Position numbers and translations under genes: made by a program. Under the pieces are notes generated by a model. The model made no database searches and was not told the DNA's origin. It saw nothing but the letters and a program-made list of their open reading frames with translations. Positions 23,700 through 34,999 of a stretch of 64,000 nucleotides of DNA are shown one piece after another (within the stretch, counting starts at the first letter, position 1; each line of letters starts with the position of its first letter). Source of the stretch: Nitzschia sp. DOCU1 (taxonomy: Eukaryota; Bacillariophyta; Bacillariophyceae; Bacillariales; Bacillariaceae); NCBI GenBank assembly GCA_951394045.1, contig OX595989.1:2914001-2978000 (forward strand), given 5' to 3'.

Positions 23700-24199
23700 C
23701 GCTACAAGTCGGATTGAAGATGTTGGATTGGATTGTTGCTGCAATCCGATAGAGTTGAATATTACTCCGAATATTATTCCCGCCTCCGAAGAGTATAAGT
23801 AGCTTTATCATCAGGTGTGCAGTGGATCGGAACCCATTTTCCCTTTGGATCATTGGACCATCTTCATTCGACCCCTGGCATCAATGATAACAATTTTTGC
23901 ACAGAGCCGTTGTTGCACGCGACGTTCCAGAATGATCGGCCAATCTCTGACTACATAGCAGGTCAGATGACAAATACACATAAGGGCTTTACTTTACTAC
24001 CTAGGTAGGATGTTTTACACTAAGTAGCAGTACACAACGGCGACTTACTATGGTGTACTATTCACACTATTTGCGTACCTTGCACCCCCTGATACAGCGA
24101 CCCGTTGGGCAAAAGAAGTTCCACCAAAAATACAAAATCGTACGGCAGCTGGAAAAGGGAAAATCCGACGCGGTGCACCGTTTGCTATTGTTGTCCAAA
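23700..24199. other. convergent intergenic, 500 bases
   Basis: 3' flanks of two convergent genes. Nothing further recognised. Confidence 0.5.
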
Positions 24200-25751
24200 C
24201 TAGTTGTATCCCCGGCCCCGTTTCTTCCCCGATCCGTTGTTATTGTTGTTCCTGTTGCCTCCACCGCCTGGTTTCTGCCCCTGCTCTCCTCCTTGGTAGC
24301 CGCGGCGTTGCTGTTGAGGCATACTCTTGTGCCTTTCAATTTGCCTTTGACGGCCCTCCTGTTGTTGTTGCTGCTGTCGCTGCAACTGTTCCGCACTATA
24401 ACGTTAAAAGAGAGTGTGGAGCAAGGAGTGAATTGAGTACAACCCGCCAATAAATTATATTTGACCGGCTCAAGACCACTTACACCGATTCTGCTTCGGC
24501 CATTTCAATTTCCTTTAGTCCCACTTGTGGTTCATCTCGACACAGAAACACCTTGGGCCTCTGGCATTGAAATCCAGAATGTCCTTGACTTCCACAATTG
24601 AAACACGACATACCCTTTAGTCCGTAGAACCACTTTAGCTCACGGCACAAAAAGTGTCCTTGCCGTCCACATTCCATGCAAATAGCATCCTTGCTAGCTA
24701 TCGTCCCACTTCCCCGATAGTTTCGACAACTGTTCCGATGATGGCCACTTTCAAAGCAAATTCCACACACTAATCGTCTCGGCAAGCCACGTCGCTGCGT
24801 ACAGTCTCGAACGGAGTGTCCCGGACAGCCACAATTGAAACAAAAGATTCGGTGATCGCATCCTCGTTCTTGATGCTGTAGGCTCCCACAAAAGGCACAT
24901 GGTTTCGGCTTGGCTGGATTCTTACAGTCTGATTCGTAGTGACCGACTTCGCCACAACGATAGCAGATTGTAGAAATATCCTTCTGGACTAAATTATTCA
25001 GCAATGATTGCTGCGGTCCTCCTGTGGCACCATAGCCCGACTGCCTCTTCTTGCTGGGCTTTTCGGTCGCCATGGCTACTCGAAGCTTGCGCCCGCCTAG
25101 TTCCGTCAAATTGTCAATACAATCTTGCGCATCATCTGCCGACGCGAACGTCACATAGGCACGCCCCACATTCAAGGCAGGGTTGTCCTTGTCCTGCAGC
25201 ACGTTGACTTCTAACAGCGGTCCATACTTCTCACATGCAGCTTGTAAAAGAGCAGCATCTGTGGTATAAGACATGTTGGCGATTCTGACTTTGGTGGCTT
25301 GATTTGCTTTGGATTTTACTGCCAGTCCATCGTACAAATCCTCTTCACCGTCACTGTCAATGGTAGCGGAATCCACTTGCACGTCGGCATTTTCTTTCTT
25401 GACGCGTTCTCCAAAGGCTTTGAGATACTCATCATTCAAGGGTATCGTTGCGGGTGATTGTACTAACCCTCGGGGCCGATCAGGATCAAACAAACGTGCC
25501 GCCCACTTGGAGAGACGACTCTTGGCATGGATCAGCAATTCTGGATCCACAGTAGATTTGCTAGTGGGTTCTTCCAACGGAGGAGCATCTCCCGTGGAGG
25601 CTTCGTCATCGTTCGATGACGAATCGGCCCGTGCTCGTTTCATCGGCGGGGAAGGCGCAATGCCTTCGTCCTCACTGCTGTCGCTGCCAAGCTCCATGGC
25701 CTCTGAGGTCGACGCAAAGTTCTTTCCTTTTTGTTGGGCGCCGTCGCTCAT
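24200..25751 (-). CDS. RRM plus multi-CCHC zinc-knuckle RNA-binding protein
   Basis: Predicted nuclear RNA-binding protein. Exons 24484-25751 and 24200-24395 (88-nt intron) give 487 aa. Acidic/Ser-rich N-terminus, an RRM (VRIANMSYTTDAALLQAACEKYG to GRAYVTFASADDAQDCIDNL), then about six CCHC-type knuckles (CYRCGEVGHYESDC, CAFCGSLQHQERGC, CFNCGCPGHSVRDC, CGICFESGHHRNSC, CMECGRQGHFLC, CFNCGSQGHSGFQC), then a Gln/Gly/Asn-rich basic tail in exon 2. The knuckle string recalls Air1/Air2/ZCCHC7 of the TRAMP complex, but the RRM is extra. Without splicing, the stop TAA lies inside the GTAAGT donor, so retention removes the 65-residue tail. An upstream ATG at 25856 would add 35 residues; 25751 gives a more typical start. 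Confidence 0.82.
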
Positions 25752-26396
25752 TCTCAATTTCAAGTGCCAAGAGCGCAAGTTACAAATCACCCCGATTATC
25801 GTAGGATCATATCTCGAATGGAGCAGGTGTCGATGCGACGGATAAACACTCGCCATGGTGGACCGCGCCCGCCCGCGGAAATCGTGTATTCAAAGTGTAT
25901 CTTGCGCTTGATCGGGGGAAGACGAACGGATGTCGATTTGAAGTCGGACGTGTCCGTTTGCTCTGTTCACCGACTGATGATGATTCGATTCATTCGAGCA
26001 CACGCCTGTGCGGCGCGCTCCAGGGTGGAGGGCCGGCGGGCGCGAGACGCTGATTGATGATTCGGTACTGGTGTTCGTCCACGCGGCACAAATCCCACAA
26101 TTACTACCGTACACTGGTAGCATGTTGTAATCACAGATTCGAATGGTGGCAATGGTACCATCACTGGGCACACAAACGCTACATACTAACCGTCATCACA
26201 ATCTGCTGATACGATAGCCTTTTACGTTTGATAGCTTCAGTTGTCATAGAACACAATTTATCTCTAGTAGTGTAGTACTATTGAATAGGAGATTGAAAAG
26301 GGTGGTGCAACTGGTGCGTGTAGTCAAAATTGCTGTCGGCACTACTACTACATCCGTTGTATTGCATGGTTTCAGCCGTTTGTTTTAGTACTAGTA
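25752..26396. other. intergenic, 645 bases
   Basis: Lies between two minus-strand genes; holds the promoter of the RRM-CCHC gene and the 3' flank of the RING gene. CTAGTACTAGTAGTACT-type short repeats occur near 26388-26406. Confidence 0.5.
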
Positions 26397-27726
26397 CTAG
26401 TAGTACTCTGAAGCAGTATCTTCTTGTTCAACACATCCGGCTTCAAGATCTTTTTGCGGCTCCTCAATCTCAGCAGTTTGATTGGTGGGCGGAACGATGA
26501 TCGATTCACTCGTCTCTTCTTCTTCCGTCGTTCTTATGGCTGATATGTCGATGAAGCATTCGCGACACGTAGGGCACGGTACTTTGCCATTCTCATGTTC
26601 CTTGGTAAGAATGTAATCAACAATGCAGTCCTGATGGTAAGCATGAGAGCATTTGCTGTTCTTGATGGGCGACCATGCAATGACTTGTCCACTCTTGTAA
26701 CTCTCAAGGCAAATGGCGCAACAGTTGGGTACATGAAATGTCTCGAGGGAATCTTTCGGAACAATGAAATCGGATCCATCTTCTTCTTCCTGCATCAAGA
26801 AGAAGTCAGCACTACCGTCTTTCGACAGCTCCACTCTATCGGCGTTTTGCATAGTGCCAGAAACAACAACGCTAGTATCGCCTGCTGTGTCATGATGATG
26901 GTTAGCAGTGCCTAGCTCAACAACATCAACAAGGATACTGGCGGCCACGGTCACGGCGGGGTCACAGTGTCCTGCTGGAATCTTCGTTTTGACGTCAGCT
27001 GATTTGTTGGTGCAGTCTGAGTTGTCTTGTGCCCTAACGAATCTTATTATGTGGGCAAAAATCCCATTTTCACTCCGATCCTTACGGTCGTCTGTGGAGC
27101 AAGAATCCTCCTCGTCTTGATCAACTGCGGTTGCTGAGTCGCTCCTTCTCGTGCTACAGCTAGTACTACTCCTGCCAATACTGTCTGCGTCATCCGAAAA
27201 ACTTGATTTCCTCCCATATCTTCTTCCAACAAGGTCTTTTACTTGCTATAATGTACCAACAAGGATAAAATGAGCACATAATTTGTTGATCAGGCATACC
27301 GCCGATTCTTACGATAGGCGGGGTGCTGACTCGAGCACGCTCTACCACCGTCGTAGAGAACACTTTCAGCGTAAAGCACCAACGACCACGGATACGAGCC
27401 AAACAACTCACCATTGATGCACTTGCAGATTCGAATAGCTTGATGACTCTGTTTCGTTGTCGGGTCTCTTGCTCTTTCTTTTCGCGCTCTGCGGCATCCA
27501 CCCTTGCTTTGATGGCACGCTGGGAAAGTAGCCCAAGCAATGCGCAAAGGACCATCAGCACAGCCATGGTCCCTAAGAAAGCAATCATATCTTGATTGTT
27601 TGACGATGCCTCATCGGGTGAACCAGAAGGAACAACTCCTCGCTGTCTCGTTGAAGACGAGCCGAGAACTCGCTCCACCAGGTGATCTAGACCACCACTC
27701 TCTCCCTGTGCCATTTTATGTGTCAT
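26397..27726 (-). CDS. membrane-anchored RING-H2 protein, probable E3 ubiquitin ligase
   Basis: Exons 27412-27726 and 26397-27245 (166-nt intron, the longest here) give 387 aa. One hydrophobic segment near residues 47-68 (MIAFLGTMAVLMVLCALLGLL) is followed by a charged helix (KARVDAAEREKKEQETRQRN). A low-complexity Ser/Asp region leads to a C-terminal RING-H2: CCAICLESYKSG, KCSHAYHQDC and CPTCREC, with C3H2C3 spacing and a long insert between the zinc-binding pairs. The layout (TM, linker, RING-H2) is that of ATL-like or Goliath-like E3 ligases. Substrate and membrane are unknown. The exon 2 frame was found by following the open frame from acceptor TTATAG into the RING; an unspliced read would stop early. 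Confidence 0.82.
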
Positions 27727-28576
27727 AGTTTACCTTTCGAAGCTGAACAAGATAGGACAAAGAGGATACTTTCGGTGGAATTTCAATAAGGATTCGAGGA
27801 AGATTTTGAAGACAGTATTCGCTTCTCTTCTTGTGCATGAATGACAAGGATTGGGTCTCGATACGATGAAACGCCGTCTTTTTGTGTTTGCATTTGCGAT
27901 TGGCAGGTTGCATACACGCGCTTTTCACTTCTACACTGCGCGCGTCTCTTTGGTGGTGAGTTTTGACCGGTTTTACAATCACAGGGAACAATTACGTGGT
28001 GTCATGCGTCCAAAGATTGTGTGATCATCCTATGAGTCAGAAAGTACGTACTGAAATGAGGAACCCTTAAACAAGGCATTAGGTGACCAGGACGAACTCA
28101 GTTGCCTTAAATAGAGACATATCATCCCAAAAAAGACTTCTGAGCAGTCTACCGGTAGTAGACTGTGCAGTGCTAAATATGCCTTCTCCGAATTCCTAGT
28201 AGTACCACCCTCTAACCAGAAATGAAGTTGAGTCCTTGATATCTCATTTTTAGAAATAGGAAAGAAATATGGAAGGTACAACACAACGGATACCGGATAG
28301 CCCTCAATCGAATCAAGAACATGGAGATGCTAGGCAAACTGAAGCTAGTAATAGACTGTGATGACAACGCCATTTGTGAATGATGCCTTTCAATACTTCT
28401 GTCGATCCATAGTAGCAAGAATGCTGGTTCGCAGCATTCGTGAACGCGACTGCGGGGGAAATAAATCCCGGGGAAAACATCCTTTGAGGCCACAAGGTAA
28501 TTGACATGATATCCCAACCTCAGCTTGAATATAGTATGCCCAAATACCGGTATAGTAGGGTGCAGACAACGCGCCA
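27727..28576. other. intergenic, 850 bases
   Basis: No supported gene. Contains two TACCGGTA palindromes (28150-28157 and 28545-28552). Minus-strand frames of up to 122 codons here have no coding character. Confidence 0.5.
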
Positions 28577-29611
28577 TCAATGCTGGTCCAAGCGAAGCAG
28601 GAGCGCTGCTACGTCATCCGAGCAGGCAGAGATGCCATTGTTGTTCTGGCATATAGCAACCAGGCCACTGGGGCCTCCAGAAGACCACGAGCTTTCGCCC
28701 TGCTGCTCGCTGTTCAGTTCTGCAATCAACAATTCTGGATTACTGACGTCTGGGACATTGTGGCGGTCAATAAGCCTAGCCACCCAGCCGTGCCCCACTT
28801 TCTCGTAACAATACTTGTTCAAAGAAGAATTTTCCAGTTGATTAACCCGAAGAACCCGAGTAGTGCCTGCCCAGAAACCCTTCTCTTTCATACCTCGATG
28901 CAAAGCATAAGGGGAAATCCGGGATGTTGGCGTGGCCTCTTCAACAATAACAAGGTTATGGTTGCCCGCTCGCCGAAGTCTAACTCGGCCAGAACAAATA
29001 TCTTCCCAATCAGACAATGCGCTCTGAAAACTAGTGCCCCAAAACTGTTCGTACTTCTCCCCTCCAGTCGCTTTGATATCCTCCAATATATCAGGCATTT
29101 CCGCTAGAATATTCTCGTAGGCTTCGGCTTCTTCAGATGAGCAAAATTCTGAAATCACTAAATCAAGTTTGAGTCCTTCATCTGAACTCCATTCTCCAAA
29201 ATCTCCGGCTTCTGCCGCATCGATCAAAAGCTTCTCGTACTTCAGAGCAAGATTTGGCTCTAAACAAGCCCAGACGCTGCAAACACCATCCGTATCATAG
29301 TGATTGTTGAGAACAGTGGCACCAACGTACTCTTCGTAGTCCTTAGGATTCTTGGCGAGCTTTAGCGCCATCTCGGTGGAAGTGTCGGCGTAAAGCGGAT
29401 CAGGAGTCTTGTTTCCGGTCCAATGCGTCACTTCGAGAGTCGCCCCCGGCACCCGACCGTCACAGGTAATAGTCACCGGAGCAGATGGGGCGGGCACTCC
29501 ATATGGAACGTAGCGAAATGTGCGACTTCTTGCCATGCTGCTGAAAGATAATGCCGCACGTGCCCAGAATGTAAGGACTACGCCAGAAGATCTACTCAGG
29601 AACACCTTCAT
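28577..29611 (-). CDS. DUF6687-like protein of unknown function
   Basis: Single exon, 344 aa, ATG at 29611. Characteristic features are the NNHYDTDGVCSVWACLEP motif, LLIDAAEAGDFGEWSS, the DWEDICSGRVRLRR segment and a C-terminal YCYEKVGHGWVARLIDR stretch. From memory these fit the mostly bacterial DUF6687 family; the H-x-D-x-D-G run loosely recalls metal-binding phosphoesterase motifs, but no activity is known. The N-terminus (MKVFLSRSSGVVLTFWARAALSFSS) is hydrophobic and basic, possibly a targeting peptide; an internal ATG at residue 26 (MARSRTF) would remove it. No intron, unlike most neighbours, which is compatible with bacterial ancestry. Confidence 0.65.
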   Translation of the reverse strand: MKVFLSRSSGVVLTFWARAALSFSSMARSRTFRYVPYGVPAPSAPVTITCDGRVPGATLEVTHWTGNKTPDPLYADTSTEMALKLAKNPKDYEEYVGATVLNNHYDTDGVCSVWACLEPNLALKYEKLLIDAAEAGDFGEWSSDEGLKLDLVISEFCSSEEAEAYENILAEMPDILEDIKATGGEKYEQFWGTSFQSALSDWEDICSGRVRLRRAGNHNLVIVEEATPTSRISPYALHRGMKEKGFWAGTTRVLRVNQLENSSLNKYCYEKVGHGWVARLIDRHNVPDVSNPELLIAELNSEQQGESSWSSGGPSGLVAICQNNNGISACSDDVAALLLRLDQH

Positions 29612-30012
29612 AGTTTTTCAATACGATGCCCGCTGTTCCCAACACCATGAAGCCGGTCTTTGTTCTGTCATCATCAGCTTCTCATCTCAAGTCATCGTGT
29701 CGTGTGATGGGGATGGTGTCGTCGGGTGGGCGCCAAAAGGATACGGGTTGAAGAAATCCAGATCTCTTTCCTTGCGGAAATCTTTGGGTTGCATTCGTAC
29801 TGGTCACAGTGGTCAGACTAATCGAAATCTATCATTGGTAGGTCGGTAGCTATCTCTCCATCACCGCCCCGCCTCTAACTTATCCCCCTGCAAGCTTACT
29901 CGCCGCGGGCTATTCATTTCACATCGCCACTACTATTAGAGAGGAATGGAAAACCAAACTAGCACGTGATTGTAGCAAGTCTTTCTATAAGTAGCAACAA
30001 AAGCCACCTGGT
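29612..30012. other. intergenic, 400 bases
   Basis: Promoter side of the DUF6687-like gene and 3' flank of the RHL1-like gene. Nothing else recognised. Confidence 0.5.
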
Positions 30013-32622
30013 CTAAAAGTTAAAGTCGGCATCATCTTTGGAAAGGTCAAACACATTCCGCTTGGCCGGAGTCGGTTTTTGAGCCGACGACGACGCACTT
30101 CCCCCCGGAGACTTGCGTCGTCGTGACCGAAACGGACTGGCTTTGACTGAAGGTGCGGGAGAATCCAACCCCGCCAACACGGCAACCTTGTTGCTGCTCG
30201 CAGCCGTATTCGAAGAGTTTCGACGGACTACAACTGGCTTTGTTAGCGATGTCTTGGGGCGTTTGGAGGCCGGCTTCTCAACAACCTGCACTGGATCGTC
30301 TTCCACATTGATGGCAGCGTGATGATTCTCGTCCCCAGAACCATGGACTGTCTTTTCCGGCGCCTTGACAGAATCTGACATTGACTTTCGCTTCTTTTCG
30401 CCTGCAGTTTTGGGTTTGTCGGTCTCGGTGGTATTTCCCAATTGCTCTAGAATACTGCCACGCGATGACAGTGCTGTAGAAGCTTTGTCCGCAGGAACTT
30501 TCTTCTTTCTGGAACGGCGTGGAGTAATCTTTTTATTCCGTGCACTACTGGGTCCTGCATCGTCACTTTCGTCAGAGTCCCCCTGTGCCTCGACCTCATC
30601 CGAATCGCTTTCATCGTCCTTGTAGCTTTTGGGTGCCCCTGACGACGACTGCCGTCGGCTTGGCTTAGCATTCGACTTGGTGGTGGTGGTAGCTCTGATC
30701 GTTGGCACCATGTCTTCATCATCGCTGCCGACCTGACCACCATCAGAAAGTTCAATTGGCTCCTGCTTTTCGCTATTCCTGGAGTTTGTTTCCTTGGTTG
30801 CAGTCATTGTTTTTGGTTTGCCTTTGGGAGCAGCCGGTGGAACTGCCGAGTCCTGGTCACTCTCAGCAGAGTCTTCTTCACCATCGTCGTCGTCGCTGTC
30901 TGCCTCCTTGTAGCTTTGCTTCTTTGCACTTGACGCTCGGGGTGTTCTTGTGGACGATCGACGCTGAGAGGTTGGACGAGGTAGTACTTCATCGTCATCG
31001 CTAATATCATAGGCCACTTCATCCTCCGAGGATGATGGTTCTTCCAGTTTGGCGGTTTTCTTGCGCCCCGTAGAGCCTTTTTGAACGGGAGTAGTTTTCG
31101 CCTTGTTCTGCTTGATGGGACCTGCCTTTTTGGTTGGTCTGCTGGAAGAGAGCTTTGTTTTCTCTTCCACCTCACTATCCTCCTCTTCCGACAAAAGATC
31201 TACAGTAGACTTGATTGGTTTGCTCAACGACGTTCGTCCTCGTGGTTGCTTTGGTTGTGCCTTTGCTTTGGTGGTACTAGCAACAGGCTTTTTGTCGGCG
31301 ATGTCGTCTTCACTGGATGATGATGATTCTTCCTCCTCCACATCACTGTCCAATAAATCCACAGTATACTTGATCTTTTTTTCGACCGACGCTTTGCGTT
31401 TGGGGGCGGACCGTGCCAATGTGTTTGTAGTAGTAGAAGATGGTAATTTGATGGAAGCCATGAATTCTTCATCGTCGTCGTCGTCGTCGTCATCATTGTC
31501 GGACACATCCAATGTGACTGCCTTTTTGTTGCTACTCGAGGATGGTAGTGATGCAGAATGATGGATTCCTATCATGGGTCGAGTAGGCAATCCACGTTCA
31601 TCAAAGATGGGTTCCTTGGAAATGATTGGAACATGTACTGGAAGCGATTCGTCGTCCTTTTTCTTTTTGTTTCCTTTAAAGACGCCATCGACAGTCCGTT
31701 CGGAACCCCCATAGTGTACCCAATCTTGCTTGTTTTCATTCGTCGTCGTAGTAGTAGAATCTTCTACTACGGGAGAAGCCGGTGACGAATCCTTATTGTC
31801 ATTGTTACCACCATCAGCCTCCCAGACGGGAGCGCCAAAGACAATGGCCGACGAAAAAATACCCTGGAGAGAGACGAAGGAACGCATGTGGTGAAAAAAT
31901 GGAGGGTCATCAAAAGCACAAAAGTAGGACTGTCAACGTACCTTACACGCTACAGACCCCTTTTTGCGGTTCGAACAATTGAGCCACATGAATTTGGAAG
32001 ATGTCGGCACTTTGGTTCCTGGAAAGACCAAGGATTTCCCACAGCCTGGAAATGCAATTCGCAATTTAGGAGTGGCCGTGCTCAATCCTACTACTTTTCC
32101 CAGTTGTGGCAGGATTGTGGTTGGCTTGACAGTGTTGGCGGTCGGCTGTGACGACGACACCTTTTCTTCGTCCTCTTCGTCCTCCTGATCGTCATTGTAA
32201 TTATTATTATTATCTACATCCTCGTCATTGTCGTCTTGACTGGGTGGTTCGGACAAATTGTCGTTTGTCGCCAAGTCACCAGACACTTGCTGTTGAATAC
32301 TTTTGAGATTCAAGGTTCCCGGCAAAATCAACAAGTACCGTCCCTTTTCTTTCGCGAGACTTGGTGGCACTAACGCTTGTTTATTCAAATGAATGTCTTG
32401 TCCATTGCACACTTGTTGTAACAAGGATCCAGGTCTCAACGCGGAATCACTGGCGGCAAGTGTAGGAGGTCTTGATGCTACCGGCCAGTCACTTGGTAAC
32501 GGTTTGGCGCGTTTGACAATGGTGGGTCGTTCGACTTTCAAAGGACTACTTGAGTGGGACTTTTTGGTCGGGGCGGCCTTTTTGGCCTTTTTGGCAGACG
32601 TGGATTTGGAAGTCGGTGCCAT
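30013..32622 (-). CDS. RHL1: RHL1-like DNA topoisomerase VI accessory subunit
   Basis: In plants RHL1 is an essential partner of topoisomerase VI in endoreduplication. Exons 31942-32622 and 30013-31863 (78-nt intron) give 843 aa. The conserved N-terminal half shows the plant RHL1 pattern in order: GRYLLILPGTLNL, a GDLATND turn, a long acidic insert, PKLRIAFPGCGKSLVFPGTKV, SSKFMWLNCS and, across the exon joint, SVACKGIFSSAIVFGAPVWEA, which parallels LC(D/E)D-F-N-IVFSE-W. The remaining ~560 residues are disordered, alternating Asp/Glu/Ser runs with Lys/Arg-Pro patches, unlike the short plant protein but similar in composition to BIN4 or topoisomerase II tails. The topo VI A/B subunits are not in this window. 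Confidence 0.72.
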
Positions 32623-33074
32623 GTTTCTAAAAAGCCCTCTCTACTACTAGTAACGGGTAGGGAGAGTAGCAGCAAGTATGATATTAACCTCGTGATGTGG
32701 TTCAACTGCGCTTTTGACAATGACAACAAAAGGGAGGTCTCTTCTCATTGACATGCATGTGGCTGCATGTGCTCCTCGTCTCGAAGCTTGCAGTGTGGCA
32801 GCATTGGCCTCCGAGATGCCAGGTAAACGACCGTTAACAATGATGCGCGCCAAAAAATGGGGCTGGGCTCGCTCGCATACTGCTGCCGACCAAAAATCCC
32901 AAACCACCTCATCGCAGACATCAGCAAGGATCGATGCGAGAAAGATGGACATTCAAAGATCCTCCTTCTCTACAGTAGTAGTAGAGTAGTTCATTTTGCT
33001 TGGCCTGCTCTTACACAGCTCCAAACACCCCCCTCGGCAGTTTCTGCATTGTATTTTGGTGCCGGAAACGTTCC
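32623..33074. other. divergent intergenic RHL1/MutY
   Basis: About 450 bases between divergent starts of two DNA-maintenance genes; likely holds both promoters. No motif array recognised. Confidence 0.5.
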
Positions 33075-34973
33075 ATGACGACAAGGCTCACAAGTCTTAC
33101 CAGTCCTAGTCATCGAATCATTATTCTGTTTTGCCTGGCATCAAGAGTGACTCGAGGCCTTTTCGTGGCGGGCTTTTCTCATCATTCAGTGGATTTGCGC
33201 TTGTGGGCAAACACAAACGTTCTACAAATGCCACGTGCATCCCAGCGACGTCTCGCCGCCGCCTCCTCCAAGGCCACTCCAGAGAGTGTGGCGAGTAGTG
33301 ACAATAATGCCAACGACAACGAATTACTACTCAAGGACTGGATGACCCATGACGATTTGGAATTTCACAAATTAAAGGACGAAGCAACAGCAATCCAGAT
33401 TCGATCGGCTCTTTTAGAATGGTACCGACAAAATCGGCGGAAATTGCCGTGGCGAGGCGATGCCCCTCCCTACGATGGGAGTACTGCTGGAATCAATACT
33501 AACAACAACAACCACAAACAGCAAACCAAGCCCCAATCCAACAAAATTACAAACTTTTTTCAGCCTACTGCGAAAAAGACAAAAACAGCAAAGCTATCCC
33601 CCGACCCGGCTCCTTCTTCTTCGTCGTCATCATCCGAAATACTGTCAACAACAGCAGCCGCCGCCATTCCTGTTTCAGCATATGGCGTTTGGGTGAGCGA
33701 AATCATGTTGCAACAAACTCGCGTGGAAGCCGTCATTCCGTATTGGATCAAATGGATGACGACTTTTCCTACCATTTATGCTTTGGCGGAAGCTTCCGAA
33801 GAACAAGTCAATGCTCATTGGGCAGGACTTGGCTTTTACCGACGAGCCAGACTCTTGCATCAAGGAGCACAATTGGTAGTACAAGAATATGACGGGGAAT
33901 TGCCACGAACCGTACCCGAACTCTTGAAGATTACGGGGATTGGTCCGTATACAGCATCCGCGATTGCATCTATTGCGTATGGGACGTGTGTATCAGTCGT
34001 GGATGGTAATGTTTGTCGCGTATTGAGTCGCCTTCGGGGCATTGCCAATCACATCAAGGCACCGGCCCTCAAAGACAAGTATGGATGGGATCTAGCGACG
34101 CAAATTGTTCAAGCAGGCGACGGGTCCTGTGCGGGGGAAGTGAATCAGGCATTAATGGAGCTTGGGGCTACCTACTGTGCACCGTCGGGGACGGGCATTG
34201 ATCCACGAGATCCACTCAAGGACTATTACTATTCTACGAGAATCGGAAAAGCTTACGTGGAATGGAAACGGGCAGGTAAGGCACTGCCAAAGATTTTGGA
34301 GAGTTGTACTTGTTCGGTTTGCGATTCGAATGGAATACAAGCAGTAGTCGAGGCCTTGGAGGAACGAATACAACTGCAAGACGACGGCGACAAATTATCC
34401 GAGGATGACTCGAGAAAACTGGGTCATGCGGTCTTTCCTTTGGATCCACCAAAATCCAAGAGGCGCGAAGAAGATTTGGCAGTAGCCGTCATTGCCAATC
34501 AGCACCAAAACGAAACGTGGTGGCTCCTGATTCGACGCCCCGCCAAGGGTTTGTTGGCTGGACAATGGGAATTCCCATCCCTTTGTGTGGAAAGCCGGCA
34601 AGAGGGACAATCCAAGCCACCGACTCCACCAGCCGCGAAACGGCGCAAGGCTTTGACCAGCTTTTTGGATGGTATTATTGTTGGAGAACAGCAGCAAGCT
34701 TGGTGGTCGCCCACCACGACGAATGCAAGACGAGCTGTTGATCCCGCTCCTTTGGAACACATTTTTAGTCATGTGAAGCACAACATGTATTTGGAGGCGC
34801 AAACAATGGAGGTCGACTTGCAGATCTTGGAATGGAAGACAGAGGATGACAGACAAGTACGGTGGATGCGCGAAAGCGATATGGACCAGGTGGGCATCAC
34901 GTCGGGAGTCAAAAAGATTCTCAAGGCAGTAAAGGCGATCGAACCAGAAAAGGCAAAAAAGCGAAAGAGATAG
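33075..34973 (+). CDS. MUTYH: adenine DNA glycosylase MutY
   Basis: Removes adenine mispaired with 8-oxoguanine. Single exon, 632 aa from ATG 33075 (581 from ATG 33228). The N-terminus (MTTRLTSLTSPSHRIIILFCLASRVTRG) may be an organelle presequence, so dual starts could give organellar and nuclear forms. The core is complete: catalytic Glu in SEIMLQQTR (~209), helix-hairpin-helix LLKITGIGPYTASAIASIAYG, catalytic Asp in SVVDGNVCR (~310), and a C-terminal NUDIX-like domain with FSHVKHNMYL. Two oddities: a low-complexity insert between PWRGDAPP and AYGVWVSE containing a PCNA-box-like NKITNFF, and an Fe-S loop in which the first Cys (GATYC) lies about 45 residues from a CTCSVC cluster instead of C-x6-C-x2-C-x5-C. 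Confidence 0.93.
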   Translation: MTTRLTSLTSPSHRIIILFCLASRVTRGLFVAGFSHHSVDLRLWANTNVLQMPRASQRRLAAASSKATPESVASSDNNANDNELLLKDWMTHDDLEFHKLKDEATAIQIRSALLEWYRQNRRKLPWRGDAPPYDGSTAGINTNNNNHKQQTKPQSNKITNFFQPTAKKTKTAKLSPDPAPSSSSSSSEILSTTAAAAIPVSAYGVWVSEIMLQQTRVEAVIPYWIKWMTTFPTIYALAEASEEQVNAHWAGLGFYRRARLLHQGAQLVVQEYDGELPRTVPELLKITGIGPYTASAIASIAYGTCVSVVDGNVCRVLSRLRGIANHIKAPALKDKYGWDLATQIVQAGDGSCAGEVNQALMELGATYCAPSGTGIDPRDPLKDYYYSTRIGKAYVEWKRAGKALPKILESCTCSVCDSNGIQAVVEALEERIQLQDDGDKLSEDDSRKLGHAVFPLDPPKSKRREEDLAVAVIANQHQNETWWLLIRRPAKGLLAGQWEFPSLCVESRQEGQSKPPTPPAAKRRKALTSFLDGIIVGEQQQAWWSPTTTNARRAVDPAPLEHIFSHVKHNMYLEAQTMEVDLQILEWKTEDDRQVRWMRESDMDQVGITSGVKKILKAVKAIEPEKAKKRKR

Positions 34974-34999
34974 CATTGTGGGTAGCTAAATTGCAGAAA

